The position numbers were made by a program, and so were the translations under genes. Of a stretch of 64,000 nucleotides of DNA, positions 36,280 through 46,035 are shown in pieces; the first letter of the stretch is position 1, and each line of letters opens with the position of its first letter. Under the pieces are notes generated by a model, which saw only the letters and a list, made by a program, of their open reading frames with translations, did not search any database and was not told the DNA's origin. This DNA comes from Volvox africanus (lineage: Eukaryota > Chlorophyta > Chlorophyceae > Chlamydomonadales > Volvocaceae), in assembly GCA_030268105.1 (NCBI GenBank), contig BSDZ01000023.1:1736001-1800000 (forward strand), written 5' to 3'.

Positions 36280-39200
36280 GTAAGTATTCTGGGGTATCTA
36301 CGGGTTGTGTTCATTATTGGACGTTATACTGACATTTTCGCTTTGGCCTTCGTAGGCGGAAACAACAGAGGTTCACCCATTAGAATCGAAACGGGTAAGA
36401 CCTTGTACGAGATCGAGTCTCGTTGGTTACACGTGTATGTAGATAAGTTCGCGACCAGCATCACGACAGCCACCATCGCCACCACCATCGCCATCGCCGG
36501 CCACTATCGCCGTCAACCCGCCACCAACGCCGTCACCGCCATCCCCGCCACCATCGCCATCACCGCCACCAAGCCGCCATCGACACCGCCGAATGTAGGT
36601 AGAAAGGAGGGAGGGACGGTGGGAGGGAGATTGGGTGGGAGAGGGAGAAGGACGGAGGGAGGGAGGGAGAGAGGCCACCGTTCCCACCATCGCCACTACC
36701 GCTACCGCCGCAACTACCGCCACCAAGGAGACCGACGCCAAGATAGCCGACACCGCCTCCATCGACGCAGAACCGCCACGTTCGCCACCACAGCCATCGT
36801 CGCCACCACCGCTGTAGGTATTCTGGGGTATCTACGGGTTGTGTTCATTATTGGACGTTATACTGACATTTTCGCTTTGGCCTTCGTAGGTGGAAACAAC
36901 AGAGGTTCACCTTTAGAATCGAAACGGGTAAGACCTTGTACGAGATCGAGTCTCGTTGGTTACACGTGTATGTAGATACGTTCGCGACCAGCATCACGAC
37001 AGCCACCATCGCCACCACCATCGCCACCGCCGGCCACTATCGCCGTCAACCCGCCACCAACGCCGTCACCGCCATCCCCGCCACCATCGCCATCATCGCC
37101 ACCAAGCCGCCATCGACACCGCCGAATGTAGGTAGAAAGGGAGGGAGGGACGGAGGGAGGGAGGGACGGTGGGAGGGAGATTGGGTGGGAGAGGGAGAAG
37201 GACGGAGGGAGGGAGGGAGAGAGGCCACCGTTCCCACCATCGCCACTACCGCTACCGCCGCAACTACCGCCACCAAGGAGACCGACGCCAAGATAGCCGA
37301 CACCGCCTCCATCGACGCAGAACCGCCACGTTCGCCACCACAGCCATCGTCGCCACCACCGCTGTAGGTATTCTGGGGTATCTACGGGTTGTGTTCATTA
37401 TTGGACGTTATACTGACATTTTCGCTTTGGCCTTCGTAGGCGGAAACAACAGAGGTTCACCCATTAGAATCGAAACGGGTAAGACCTTGTACGAGATCGA
37501 GTCTCGTTGGTTACACGTGTATGTAGATAAGTTCGCGACCAGCATCACGACAGCCACCATCGCCACCACCATCGCCATCGCCGGCCACTATCGCCGTCAA
37601 CCCGCCATCACCGCCACCAAGCCGCCATCACCGCCACCAAGCCGCCATCGACACCGCCGAATGTAGGTAGAAAGGGAGGGAGGGACGGTGGGAGGGAGAT
37701 TGGGTGGGCGAGGGAGAAGGACGGAGGGAGGGAGGGAGAGAGGCCACCGTTCCCACCATCGCCACTACCGCTACCGCCGCAACTACCGCCACCAAGGAGA
37801 CCGACGCCAAGATAGCCGACACCGCCTCCATCGACGCAGAACCGCCACGTTCGCCACCACACCAAACGGGTAAGACCTTGTACGAGATCAAGTCTCGTTT
37901 GTTACACGTGTATGTAGATACTTGTCCGACTGAGGGAATACTTGCAGGGATGTATCGCTCCAGAGTGGTGAATCACCCTTCCCCTTGGTTGTGAGTATAT
38001 ACTGCTACTGACATCTTCCGATTTGGCTTTTGAAGGCGGACAGAACATAGCTTCACCAGTCAAATTACCCGCCGACCTCCCTCCCTCCCTCCCTCCCGTG
38101 TGCCCTCCCTTCCTCCCTCGCCCCCCACCCATTGTCGGCGATGATGGTGGTACTTTGGTGTCGTCGGAGGTAAGGTACGTGTTAAATTGTGCGGGATAGT
38201 ACGTCCGTATTGTCACGGGAGAAGGATTCATCTCGGATAGAAGTTAGATGGGAATCTTGATTATTCCTTGATGCAAACGTCTGTTGGACCCGGGAATAGA
38301 GCCGGGGTGACATAAGTAGCAACAAGTGACTTAACTGTTAGAGGAACGGTGTCACCTGTATTGATGTATATCCTCGGTGCTGTACCTACCTACCTCCCCA
38401 CCTCACTCCCTCCCTCCCGTGTGCCCTCCCTTCCTCCCTCCCTTCCCCGTTGTCGGCGATGATGGGGGTGCTTTGTCGGCAGCGGCGGTGGCGGTGGTGG
38501 CGGACGGAGGGAGGGAGGGAGAGAGGTTACCATTCCCACCATCGCCACCGCCGCCACCACGGACACATACGCTACTACCGCTACCGCCGCAACTACCGCC
38601 ACCAAGGAGACCGACGCCAAGATAGCCGACACCGCCTCCATCGACGCAGAACCGCCACGTTCGCCACCACAGCCATCGTCGCCACCACCGCTGTAGGTAT
38701 TCTGGGGTATCTACGGGTTGTGTTCATTATTGGACGTTATACTGACATTTTCGCTTTGGCCTTCGTAGGCGGAAACAACAGAGGTTCACCCATTAGAATC
38801 GAAACGGGTAAGACCTTGTACGAGATCGAGTCTCGTTGGTTACACGTGTATGTAGATAAGTTCGCGACCAGCATCACGACAGCCACCATCGCCACCACCA
38901 TCGCCATCGCCGGCCACTATCGCCGTCAACCCGCCATCACCGCCACCAAGCCGCCATCACCGCCACCAAGCCGCCATCGACACCGCCGAATGTAGGTAGA
39001 AAGGGAGGGAGGGACGGTGGGAGGGAGATTGGGTGGGCGAGGGAGAAGGACGGAGGGAGGGAGGGAGAGAGGCCACCGTTCCCACCATCGCCACTACCGC
39101 TACCGCCGCAACTACCGCCACCAAGGAGACCGACGCCAAGATAGCCGACACCGCCTCCATCGACGCAGAACCGCCACGTTCGCCACCACACCAAACGGGT

Positions 39201-41091
39201 AAGACCTTGTACGAGATCAAGTCTCGTTTGTTACACGTGTATGTAGATACTTGTCCGACTGAGGGAATACTTGCAGGGATGTATCGCTCCAGAGTGGTGA
39301 ATCACCCTTCCCCTTGGTTGTGAGTATATACTGCTACTGACATCTTCCGATTTGGCTTTTGAAGGCGGACAGAACATAGCTTCACCAGTCAAATTACCCG
39401 CCGACCTCCCTCCCTCCCTCCCTCCCGTGTGCCCTCCCTTCCTCCCTCGCCCCCCACCCATTGTCGGCGATGATGGTGGTACTTTGGTGTCGTCGGAGGT
39501 AAGGTACGTGTTAAATTGTGCGGGATAGTACGTCCGTATTGTCACGGGAGAAGGATTCATCTCGGATAGAAGTTAGATGGGAATCTTGATTATTCCTTGA
39601 TGCAAACGTCTGTTGGACCCGGGAATAGAGCCGGGGTGACATAAGTAGCAACAAGTGACTTAACTGTTAGAGGAACGGTGTCACCTGTATTGATGTATAT
39701 CCTCGGTGCTGTACCTACCTACCTCCCCACCTCACTCCCTCCCTCCCGTGTGCCCTCCCTTCCTCCCTCCCTTCCCCGTTGTCGGCGATGATGGGGGTGC
39801 TTTGTCGGCAGCGGCGGTGGCGGTGGTGGCGGACGGAGGGAGGGAGGGAGAGAGGTTACCATTCCCACCATCGCCACCGCCGCCACCACGGACACATACG
39901 CTACTACCGCTACCGCCGCAACTACCGCCACCAAGGAGACCGACGCCAAGATAGCCGACACCGCCTCCATCGACGCAGAACCGCCACGTTCGCCACCACA
40001 GCCATCGTCGCCACCACCGCTGTAAGTATTCTGGGGTATCTACGGGTTGTGTTCATTATTGGACGTTATACTGACATTTTCGCTTTGGCCTTCGTAGGTG
40101 GAAACAACAGAGGTTCACCATTAGAATCGAAACGGGTAAGACCTTGTACGAGATCGAGTCTCGTTGGTTACACGTGTATGTAGATACGTTCGCGACCAGC
40201 ATCACGACAGCCACCATCGCCACCACCATCGCCACCGCCGGCCACTATCACCGTCAACCCGCCACCAACGCCGTCACCGCCATCCCCGCCACCATCGCCA
40301 TCATCGCCACCAAGCCGCCATCGACACCGCCGAATGTAGGTAGAAAGGGAGGGAGGGACGGTGGGAGGGAGATTGGGTGGGAGAGGGAGAAGGACGGAGG
40401 GAGGGAGGGAGAGAGGCCACCGTTCCCACCATCGCCACTACCGCTACCGCCGCAACTACCGCCACCAAGGAGACCGACGCCAAGATAGCCGACACCGCCT
40501 CCATCGACGCAGAACCGCCACGTTCGCCACCACAGCCATCGTCGCCACCACCGCTGTAAGTATTCTGGGGTATCTACGGGTTGTGTTCATTATTGGACGT
40601 TATACTGACATTTTCGCTTTGGCCTTCGTAGGTGGAAACAACAGAGGTTCACCATTAGAATCGAAACGGGTAAGACCTTGTACGAGATCGAGTCTCGTTG
40701 GTTACACGTGTATGTAGATACGTTCGCGACCACCATCACGACAGCCACCATCGCCACCACCATCGCCACCGCCGGCCACTATCGCCGTCAACCCGCCACC
40801 AACGCCGTCACCGCCATCCCCGCCACCATCGCCATCATCGCCACCAAGCCGCCATCGACACCGCCGAATGTAGGTAGAAAGGGAGGGAGGGACGGTGGGA
40901 GGGAGATTGGGTGGGAGAGGGAGAAGGACGGAGGGAGGGAGGGAGAGAGGCCACCGTTCCCACCATCGCCACTACCGCTACCGCCGCAACTACCGCCACC
41001 AAGGAGACCGACGCCAAGATAGCCGACACCGCCTCCATCGACGCAGAACCGCCACGTTCGCCACCACAGCCATCGTCGCCACCACCGCTGT
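36280..41091 (+). repeat. Diverged array segment left of the retrotransposon
   Basis: Units are A534(36280), A550(36814), L1329(37364), L1329(38693), A534(40022) and A534(40556). The I1 donor reads GTAGGT instead of GTAAGT at 36814, 37364 and 38693. The 36280 unit has lost one G in its G-rich tract (AAAGGAGGG), and the 36814 unit carries an extra GGGAGGGAGGGACGGA repeat near 37150. The two 1329-bp L units are near-identical neighbours. The last A unit ends at the retrotransposon target site. Confidence 0.85.
41087..41091 (+). repeat. Target-site duplication, left
   Basis: GCTGT lies immediately before the TGTTGT end of the LTR. The intact satellite reads CACCGCTGTAAGTATTCTGG at this place, so the element split the I1 donor region. 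Confidence 0.93.
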
Positions 41092-41641
41092 TGTTGTACC
41101 TCTCGTTCGCGTTTGCTCATGAGTATCTGCACGTCTGGAGACTATCGACACCGATGCGCGAGCACTTGCAAGTACAGCAAGGCAAGCGAGAGCAAACAGA
41201 GACAGCGGAAGACTTCAAGACAAAGAGAGATATAACTTACGGTCTTACAGATCGGAATGATGCAATGGACGAAATCGCCGTCAGCGCCGGGAGCAAGCAA
41301 TCATCACGCGGCGGTGATTAGCGAAGTTCAGGCTTAGCTCGGGCTAAGTAGAATAGTGTATAGCAATAGTAATTTAGAACACACGAGTGTTCTCCGGCAT
41401 CGGATGTCTTTTCTAGCTTAGCCGTCCTCGCATCTGTTATACTCGCAGCATCGCAGTGCCGTACGATTCACATTAGGAGGCCGATCCTAGATGTGACAAC
41501 CCTACTGCGTATGGGCGATGTCTACTCGTAACAACGTATAAGCCTTTCCGGCATTCGCATGATGCAAGGGTCCGGATAACGATATCCGGTTGCAGGGCAT
41601 GTATCGCGACGAGTGCGGCGCTCTCAACGTGTGCTTAAATG

Positions 41642-41670
41642 AAGTAATATTATAGCAGATAATATTACTT
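41642..41670. repeat. LTR inverted repeat 1
   Basis: Perfect 11-bp arms AAGTAATATTA and TAATATTACTT are separated by a 7-nt loop TAGCAGA. The same structure occurs at 48285-48313 in the other LTR. It could be a cruciform, a regulatory site or an RNA stem-loop in the transcript. Confidence 0.8.
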
Positions 41671-41785
41671 ATCGTTTCGTAGCACGAGCATAATGCGCAC
41701 TTCAATGCTTCGGTTATTCATGCATGCTAGGCGGATTTGCCATGGTGCGATGTCGCGATGGATAATGACAACATGCCAGATGCAT

Positions 41786-41813
41786 ATATAAATGTATGCG
41801 AATACATTTATAT
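41786..41813. repeat. LTR inverted repeat 2 with TATA-like core
   Basis: Perfect 12-bp arms ATATAAATGTAT and ATACATTTATAT surround a 4-nt loop GCGA. The same structure is at 48429-48456. TATAAAT occurs on both strands, so this may be a symmetric, possibly bidirectional core-promoter element. Confidence 0.8.
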
Positions 41814-41915
41814 CATACAGATTCATTCATATGTAATGCGTTCATCACAAAAGCACTTCGCCTCGTAGGATCGCGTCGACCTACGCGTCGGCGGGAAATG
41901 AACCGTAGCACAACA

Positions 41916-41930
41916 ATTATCCCCCCTCCC
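41916..41930 (-). other. Polypurine tract
   Basis: Read on the minus strand this is GGGAGGGGGGATAAT directly adjoining the 3' LTR, the expected position and composition of the RNase H-resistant primer for plus-strand DNA synthesis. Confidence 0.85.
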
Positions 41931-41932
41931 GT

Positions 41933-41952
41933 ATGCAGCGTCCTCGCTGCAT
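41933..41952 (-). other. Stem-loop next to the polypurine tract
   Basis: A perfect inverted repeat has 8-bp arms ATGCAGCG and CGCTGCAT with a 4-nt loop, 2 nt from the polypurine tract. It lies between the integrase stop codon and the 3' LTR. It could contribute to RNA 3' structure or to primer definition. Confidence 0.65.
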
Positions 41953-41974
41953 CATACAGCATCGACTGCAGGGG

Positions 41975-43123
41975 TCATTGGGCTTGTGTGGCACGTTTGC
42001 GGGCTTCTTCGAGCAGGGGTTTCATGTCCTGTGAGAAGTTGCGTGTCGGTTCCCATGAGTTGTGCTCGTCGGTATACCCTGTCCACTTAACCAAGTACTC
42101 GTGTACTGTTCGCTTACGTCGGTGTCGGCCCACACGACGCGCGCGATAATCTAACACCCGCTCCACATCGTAAAACTTCTGTTTACCAGCGATCCAGGTC
42201 TCGGGAACTGGTTCGATCGCTGCGGGGGCGTTAGCAGGCTCAGGGACGGGTTCCGTACTACGATACGGACGAACAAGCGATACGTGAAACGTGGGGTGAA
42301 TGGTCATATCAGTGGGCAATGCAAGCTCCACAGCCACATTCCCAACCATGCGCACGACAGGATACGGACCAATCCAGCGGGGTAAGAGTTTTCGGGATCC
42401 GTCGGCCAAGGAACGCAAGTTCTTGGTGCTTAGCAACACGAGTTGCCCTTCCGAAAACGTCACATCCTGCTTAGATTTGTTATAGTATTCCGTCGTTCGT
42501 TGCTGCGCCGCGTCCAAACACGACTTCGCGTCTGTGATTCGGGACATAAAAGACTTGGCAAAAAGTTTAGCAGCAGGCACGTTCACTTCCAACTCACGCC
42601 ACACGGGTAGCGCGGGATGAAATCCGTAGTTAAGAAAGAACGGACTTTTGCCTGTAGAGCGGTTAACAGCGTTGTTAAGCGCGAATTCTGCCGCAGTCAA
42701 ATACGTATCCCAGACGAGTGGTGTGCGACCAGCATAATTGCGCAACATATCACCCAACGTGCGGTTTGTGCGTTCGGTTTGACCATCAGTCTGCGGGTGA
42801 TACGCCGTGCTCAGGTTGACGCGCATGCCAACTAGTTTGCAGAGCGCTTCCCAAAACTTAGACGTGAACTGTCCACCGCGGTCCGAGATCACATTTTTGG
42901 GAATCCCGTGTAACCGAACCACATTGTCGAAAAACAAACGTGCGGTTTGCTCAGCCGTGCAGGATGATGTGCATGGTGTTAGGTGAACCATCTTAGTCAG
43001 ACGGTCGACCATTACGAACACCGCATCGTATCCCCCCTCAGTTTTGGGCAGCGCGACTACGAAGTCCATGGAAACACTTTCCCAAGGCGCATCTGGGACA
43101 GGCAACGGTTGCAACCATGGCCC
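41975..43123 (-). CDS. Pol 3' part: integrase core and chromodomain (frame-shifted from pol)
   Basis: This part encodes the DNA-joining part of integrase. Numbering residues from position 43114, the catalytic triad is D17 (in SMDF), D78 (in SDRGGQF) and E114 (in QTERTNR), with the 35-residue D-E spacing of retroviral integrases. After the core come the C-terminal region ([21 protein letters not shown]) and a chromodomain at about residues 314-372. The predicted cage residues Y315, W344 and Y347 match HP1-type chromodomains that bind methylated H3K9, so it may direct insertion to heterochromatin. The frame has no ATG at its start. It is open from just after an in-frame TAA (43124-43126) and overlaps the pol frame by about 60 bp, lying at -1 relative to it. 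It would be translated only as part of Pol after a frame change. No slippery heptamer is evident, so I infer a one-base loss. Confidence 0.9.
   Translation of the reverse strand, partial: GPWLQPLPVPDAPWESVSMDFVVALPKTEGGYDAVFVMVDRLTKMVHLTPCTSSCTAEQTARLFFDNVVRLHGIPKNVISDRGGQFTSKFWEALCKLVGMRVNLSTAYHPQTDGQTERTNRTLGDMLRNYAGRTPLVWDTYLTAAEFALNNAVNRSTGKSPFFLNYGFHPALPVWRELEVNVPAAKLFAKSFMSRITDAKSCLDAAQQRTTEYYNKSKQDVTFSEGQLVLLSTKNLRSLADGSRKLLPRWIGPYPVVRMVGNVAVELALPTDMTIHPTFHVSLVRPYRSTEPVPEPANAPAAIEPVPETWIAGKQKFYDVERVLDYRARRVGRHRRKRTVHEYLVKWTGYTDEHNSWEPTRNFSQDMKPLLEEARKRATQAQ
43057..43123 (-). other. Frame change inside pol (probable single-base indel)
   Basis: The pol frame runs on to a stop at 43057 with non-homologous residues after the NKALSGKG sequence, while the -1 frame carries the conserved LQPLPVPD and WESVSMDF integrase motifs. 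The change must lie between 43123 and 43057, most likely near 43114-43118. It separates the integrase zinc finger from the catalytic core, so this copy should not make active integrase without recoding. A sequencing error is an alternative. Confidence 0.75.
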
Positions 43124-46032
43124 TTACCGGACAAAGCCTTATTGCGCTGGCACAGACTGCATGTCTGGACGAAGTTCGCCGCATCCTTAGCCAAACGAGG
43201 CCACCAAAAGGAACGTTGCACCAAGTCGATCAATCGCTTGCTACCAGGGTGTCCTGCTAACGGGTCCTCGTGGAACCGCGCAAGGATGTCGTAGCGTAGC
43301 GCGTCGTCGTTCGGAACGACGATCTGCGTAGCTGCACCCTCCGTCCGTAGCCAAAGGCCATTCTGCTTGCGAAGGTTTTCTACATTAGCCGGGTCCGAGA
43401 ACCAGGCGTCTGCGTTGTAGGCAACCTTCAACCGCTCCGCGAGGTCCGTCGCGATCGGTACCTCCTCGCTACGCGGCCGCACGACGGGCGCTGCCAAAAT
43501 TGCAGCGTGTAGCGACGGATGTCGACTGAGAGCATCGGCAATATTCAATTTACCAGAAATATACTCCCAGGTGCAGTTGAACCTAGCTAGATATTCCATC
43601 CACCTAGCTTGACGGCGGTTCAACGTCGGAACGCTTTGCAAAAACGTTAGGGGCTTATGGTCAGTCTTTAAAGTAAACGGGCGTCCCTCGAGGTAACAGC
43701 GCCATTCCTTTAAAGCATGCAGCACGGCCAGAAGCTCCTGTTCCCCGGTGGTGTAGCGAATCTCCGCACCAGAAAACTTCTTACTCGTGAAGGCGATCGG
43801 TCGTCCTTCCTGTAACAATACAGCGCCGCTTCCAAATATTGAGGCATCAGACACTACCTCAACACGAAATGGCAACGAGTAATCAGGGAATGCAAGGGTG
43901 ACATCTTCGGCAACGATCCGTTTGAGCTCTTCGAATGCCCGCTGGCATTGCGACGTCCACGACTCGAGCGAAACGAAAACGCCTTTGCGAGTTAAGTTAG
44001 TAAGCGGGGCCGCAATGATGGAATATTTTTCAATGAACTTCCGGAAATAATTGGTCAAGCCAAGGAACTTACGCAGCTCCGTGAGGTTCTGAGGCGCGGG
44101 CCAATCGCGAACCACGGCGACCTTCCGCGGGTCCATCTTCACACCGGTGGCCGACACAATGTGGCCCAAATATTCCACCTGAGGCTGCGCCCAAAAGCAT
44201 TTGGCGCGTTTAGCAAACAATTGCTCCCGCCTCATAACGTCGAGCACGAGCCGAAGATGCTCCAAGTGCTCCTCGCGCGTTTTAGAATATACCAAGATGT
44301 CATCCAGGTAGCAAACAACGAACCTGTCGATAAACGGCCTAAACATTCGGTCCATAACCGCCTGAAACGTCGCAGGGGCATTAGTCAAACCAAATGATAG
44401 GACCGTATACTCAAAGTGACCGAAGGGCGTCCGAAAAGCGGTTTTCGGGATATCAGAGGCAGCGATGTGAATCTGATTGTAGCCCTGTTGTAAGTCAATT
44501 GAGGAAAAATAAGCCGAGCCCTTCAGCTTATCCAACAGGTCATCAACGCGTGGCAAAGGGTAGCGATTTTTCACCGTATTCGCATTTAACCCCCGATAAT
44601 CGATGCACATGCGCAAGGTCCCATCCTTCTTACCGACAAACAAAATCGGTGCAGAATACGGGGATGTGCTGGGGCGTATCATACCCTTTGCGAGCAAATC
44701 CGTCACCTGGCGCTTCACCTCATCCAGTTCCAATGGACTCAACCTGTACATTGGCCGGGCTGTAGGCTGTGCTCCAGGCATGAGAGGGATTGTGTGATCA
44801 ACAGGACGCATAGGTGGTAGGCCAGGGATATCTTTAAAGACGTCCTCATACTGCGACAGTAGGGCCTCAACCTCAGGATCCGCAGAAATCTGCGCGGTGG
44901 TGACACAACAGCTCACCCGCAGCCTTAAAAGCAGTCCGTGGGCACCCTTCCGTAACAAACGGACGGCCTCCTTACGCCCGACTAGCTCTGGTTCAATTCG
45001 CGCGGCCATTGCGGTCACAGCGAAATTAACCATAGGCACCGCCTCAGTTTCGCCCTCCTTTGGTGTGACATGTTCGAACGACAGGAAAGGTACCTTAATC
45101 GACAGAGTACCCTTGCACATATGCAGGGTTGCGGTCTCCATGTCGATGCGCGCGCGGTACTGTCGTAATGTCGACGACCCCATTATGTACGGTGCAGTCT
45201 CTGCTAAGCCCTGCAGCACGTACGGCCGGGTCACAACACGCAAAGGGCCTAACGATAGGCTAAGGGTAATCCTGCCCACGATGGGATGCTTACCCCCGTC
45301 AGCAAGGGTAACCTGTGGACAATCAGACGACTCTGGGGACAACCCCAGCGCATTCACCTCTGCGACAGAGATGAAGTCGTCGCTGGCACCGGTGTCAACA
45401 AGTGCCTTCAGAGTACGGCCATTCAAACCGATCTGAACCACAGGGACACGGTTATCTACGAGCGAATGCCCAGCAGACAACGTCAGTGCACTTAAGGCGG
45501 GTCCGTAACCAACGGCACCCCCATCAGGAGCTTCGTACCAAACGTCAACCGAGTAGGATAGGTGTGGCCACGGAGCCAGCGTACCCTCCCGATCCACACC
45601 ATTAAACAAAACGGTGCCCGGCTCGAACCGGTGGACATGCCGCATACCCCTTAACGATGCCTCTGCCTTGCGCCGACAGAAAGCGGGGAGTAAAACACAT
45701 GCGGCCGTGTCTGGATATTGACGCCTACACCTCCTGTATATGGCCAACTGTTCCGACATCTCACGCAGAGACGAGGGGATGAACAAAACCACGTGGTTAG
45801 ACAGATCGATAGACGACAGGGGACGGCGAGGTGTAAACAAATTACACAACGGGTCGAAGCAGAGAAGTCCCGTGCGTCCGTCAAGCGTGATGCGTCGCGC
45901 AATGACTCGCTCGATGTGTCCAAGTACACAAGGCAACAATGCCTTAACGGCTGGCCGTAAGGATGACCACCGACCACGCGTTAGTTCAGAAATCCCAGGT
46001 GGTGCCCCCTCCGCAGGAACCCGGGCAAGCCC
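43057..46032 (-). CDS. Pol: protease, reverse transcriptase, RNase H, integrase zinc finger
   Basis: This is the Pol part of a Ty3/gypsy polyprotein, in the same frame as Gag and separated from it only by the TAG at 46033-46035; the frame has no ATG until about 45759. Residues numbered from 45939: aspartic protease VDTGAS at about 181-186; reverse transcriptase with [14 protein letters not shown], catalytic D482 (SSIDLQQG), the [11 protein letters not shown] segment and the YLDD box at 544-547; RNase H with D698, E735, D760 (KTDHKPL) and D802; and the HHCC integrase finger with H890, H897, C927 and C930. An unusually long stretch of about 180 residues precedes the protease motif and matches nothing I recognise. 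The ORF ends at a stop after the frame change at about 43115. Expected maturation is proteolytic, inside virus-like particles. Confidence 0.93.
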   Translation of the reverse strand, partial: GLARVPAEGAPPGISELTRGRWSSLRPAVKALLPCVLGHIERVIARRITLDGRTGLLCFDPLCNLFTPRRPLSSIDLSNHVVLFIPSSLREMSEQLAIYRRCRRQYPDTAACVLLPAFCRRKAEASLRGMRHVHRFEPGTVLFNGVDREGTLAPWPHLSYSVDVWYEAPDGGAVGYGPALSALTLSAGHSLVDNRVPVVQIGLNGRTLKALVDTGASDDFISVAEVNALGLSPESSDCPQVTLADGGKHPIVGRITLSLSLGPLRVVTRPYVLQGLAETAPYIMGSSTLRQYRARIDMETATLHMCKGTLSIKVPFLSFEHVTPKEGETEAVPMVNFAVTAMAARIEPELVGRKEAVRLLRKGAHGLLLRLRVSCCVTTAQISADPEVEALLSQYEDVFKDIPGLPPMRPVDHTIPLMPGAQPTARPMYRLSPLELDEVKRQVTDLLAKGMIRPSTSPYSAPILFVGKKDGTLRMCIDYRGLNANTVKNRYPLPRVDDLLDKLKGSAYFSSIDLQQGYNQIHIAASDIPKTAFRTPFGHFEYTVLSFGLTNAPATFQAVMDRMFRPFIDRFVVCYLDDILVYSKTREEHLEHLRLVLDVMRREQLFAKRAKCFWAQPQVEYLGHIVSATGVKMDPRKVAVVRDWPAPQNLTELRKFLGLTNYFRKFIEKYSIIAAPLTNLTRKGVFVSLESWTSQCQRAFEELKRIVAEDVTLAFPDYSLPFRVEVVSDASIFGSGAVLLQEGRPIAFTSKKFSGAEIRYTTGEQELLAVLHALKEWRCYLEGRPFTLKTDHKPLTFLQSVPTLNRRQARWMEYLARFNCTWEYISGKLNIADALSRHPSLHAAILAAPVVRPRSEEVPIATDLAERLKVAYNADAWFSDPANVENLRKQNGLWLRTEGAATQIVVPNDDALRYDILARFHEDPLAGHPGSKRLIDLVQRSFWWPRLAKDAANFVQTCSLCQRNKALSGKGHGCNRCLSQMRLGKVFPWTS

Positions 46033-46035
46033 CTA
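46033..46035 (-). promoter_or_regulatory. In-frame TAG between gag and pol (candidate readthrough site)
   Basis: Gag ends CCG AAA TAG and the same frame continues GGG CTT GCC CGG for 31 open codons into the recognisable pol ORF. Readthrough of a UAG followed by a purine-rich codon is the gag-pol strategy of gammaretroviruses, and GC-rich sequence with a short GGGC/GCCC inverted repeat follows at once. Many chromoviruses use one continuous gag-pol frame, so a single nonsense mutation is the main alternative. Confidence 0.55.

Larger units (their letters stand above)
1..41091 (+). repeat. Left satellite array of L and A units
   Basis: This is a continuous head-to-tail tandem array, entered part-way through an L unit (bases 1-1154). 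Phased on the GTAAGT site that opens each unit, L units start at 1155, 2491, 4343, 5660, 6977, 8829, 10681, 11998, 13315, 15167, 17545, 18862, 20159, 21476, 23328, 24654, 25971, 27823, 29149, 31001, 32329, 33646, 34963, 37364 and 38693. A units start at 3808, 8294, 10146, 14632, 16484, 17019, 22793, 27288, 30466, 36280, 36814, 40022 and 40556. Most L units are exactly 1317 bp and most A units 535 bp, and units differ by few bases. All units have the same orientation. The + strand was chosen because the splice-like signals read in that direction. No convincing protein-coding gene is seen. Function is unknown; centromeric, pericentromeric or subtelomeric satellite are all possible. Confidence 0.95.
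41092..41915 (-). repeat. 3' LTR (824 bp)
   Basis: It begins TGTTGTACC and ends GCACAACA on the + strand, giving 6-bp terminal inverted repeats. It differs from the other LTR only at 41240 (C versus T), 41411 (T versus G) and 41714-41716 (TTA versus GCT). It lies downstream of the integrase end and polypurine tract, which makes it the 3' LTR in transcription order. Confidence 0.95.

Noticed and set aside
36037..36975. 312-residue Arg/His/Thr-rich reading frame, the longest in the satellite
   Set aside because: It results from a one-base G loss that links two A-unit frames. It reads straight through two intron-like segments, and its composition reflects CCR triplets. The equivalent frames in other units are shorter and interrupted.
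1..41091. Ribosomal DNA intergenic spacer or another multigene cluster
   Set aside because: No rRNA, 5S, tRNA or histone-like sequence appears in any unit, and the 1317-bp unit is fully accounted for without a known gene.
41796..42149. Plus-strand frame starting in the LTR
   Set aside because: It crosses from the LTR through the polypurine tract into antisense integrase sequence and shows no protein motif.
44394..45436. Plus-strand frames of 120-180 codons inside the retrotransposon
   Set aside because: They lie antisense to the clearly conserved reverse transcriptase and protease region and have no domain features.
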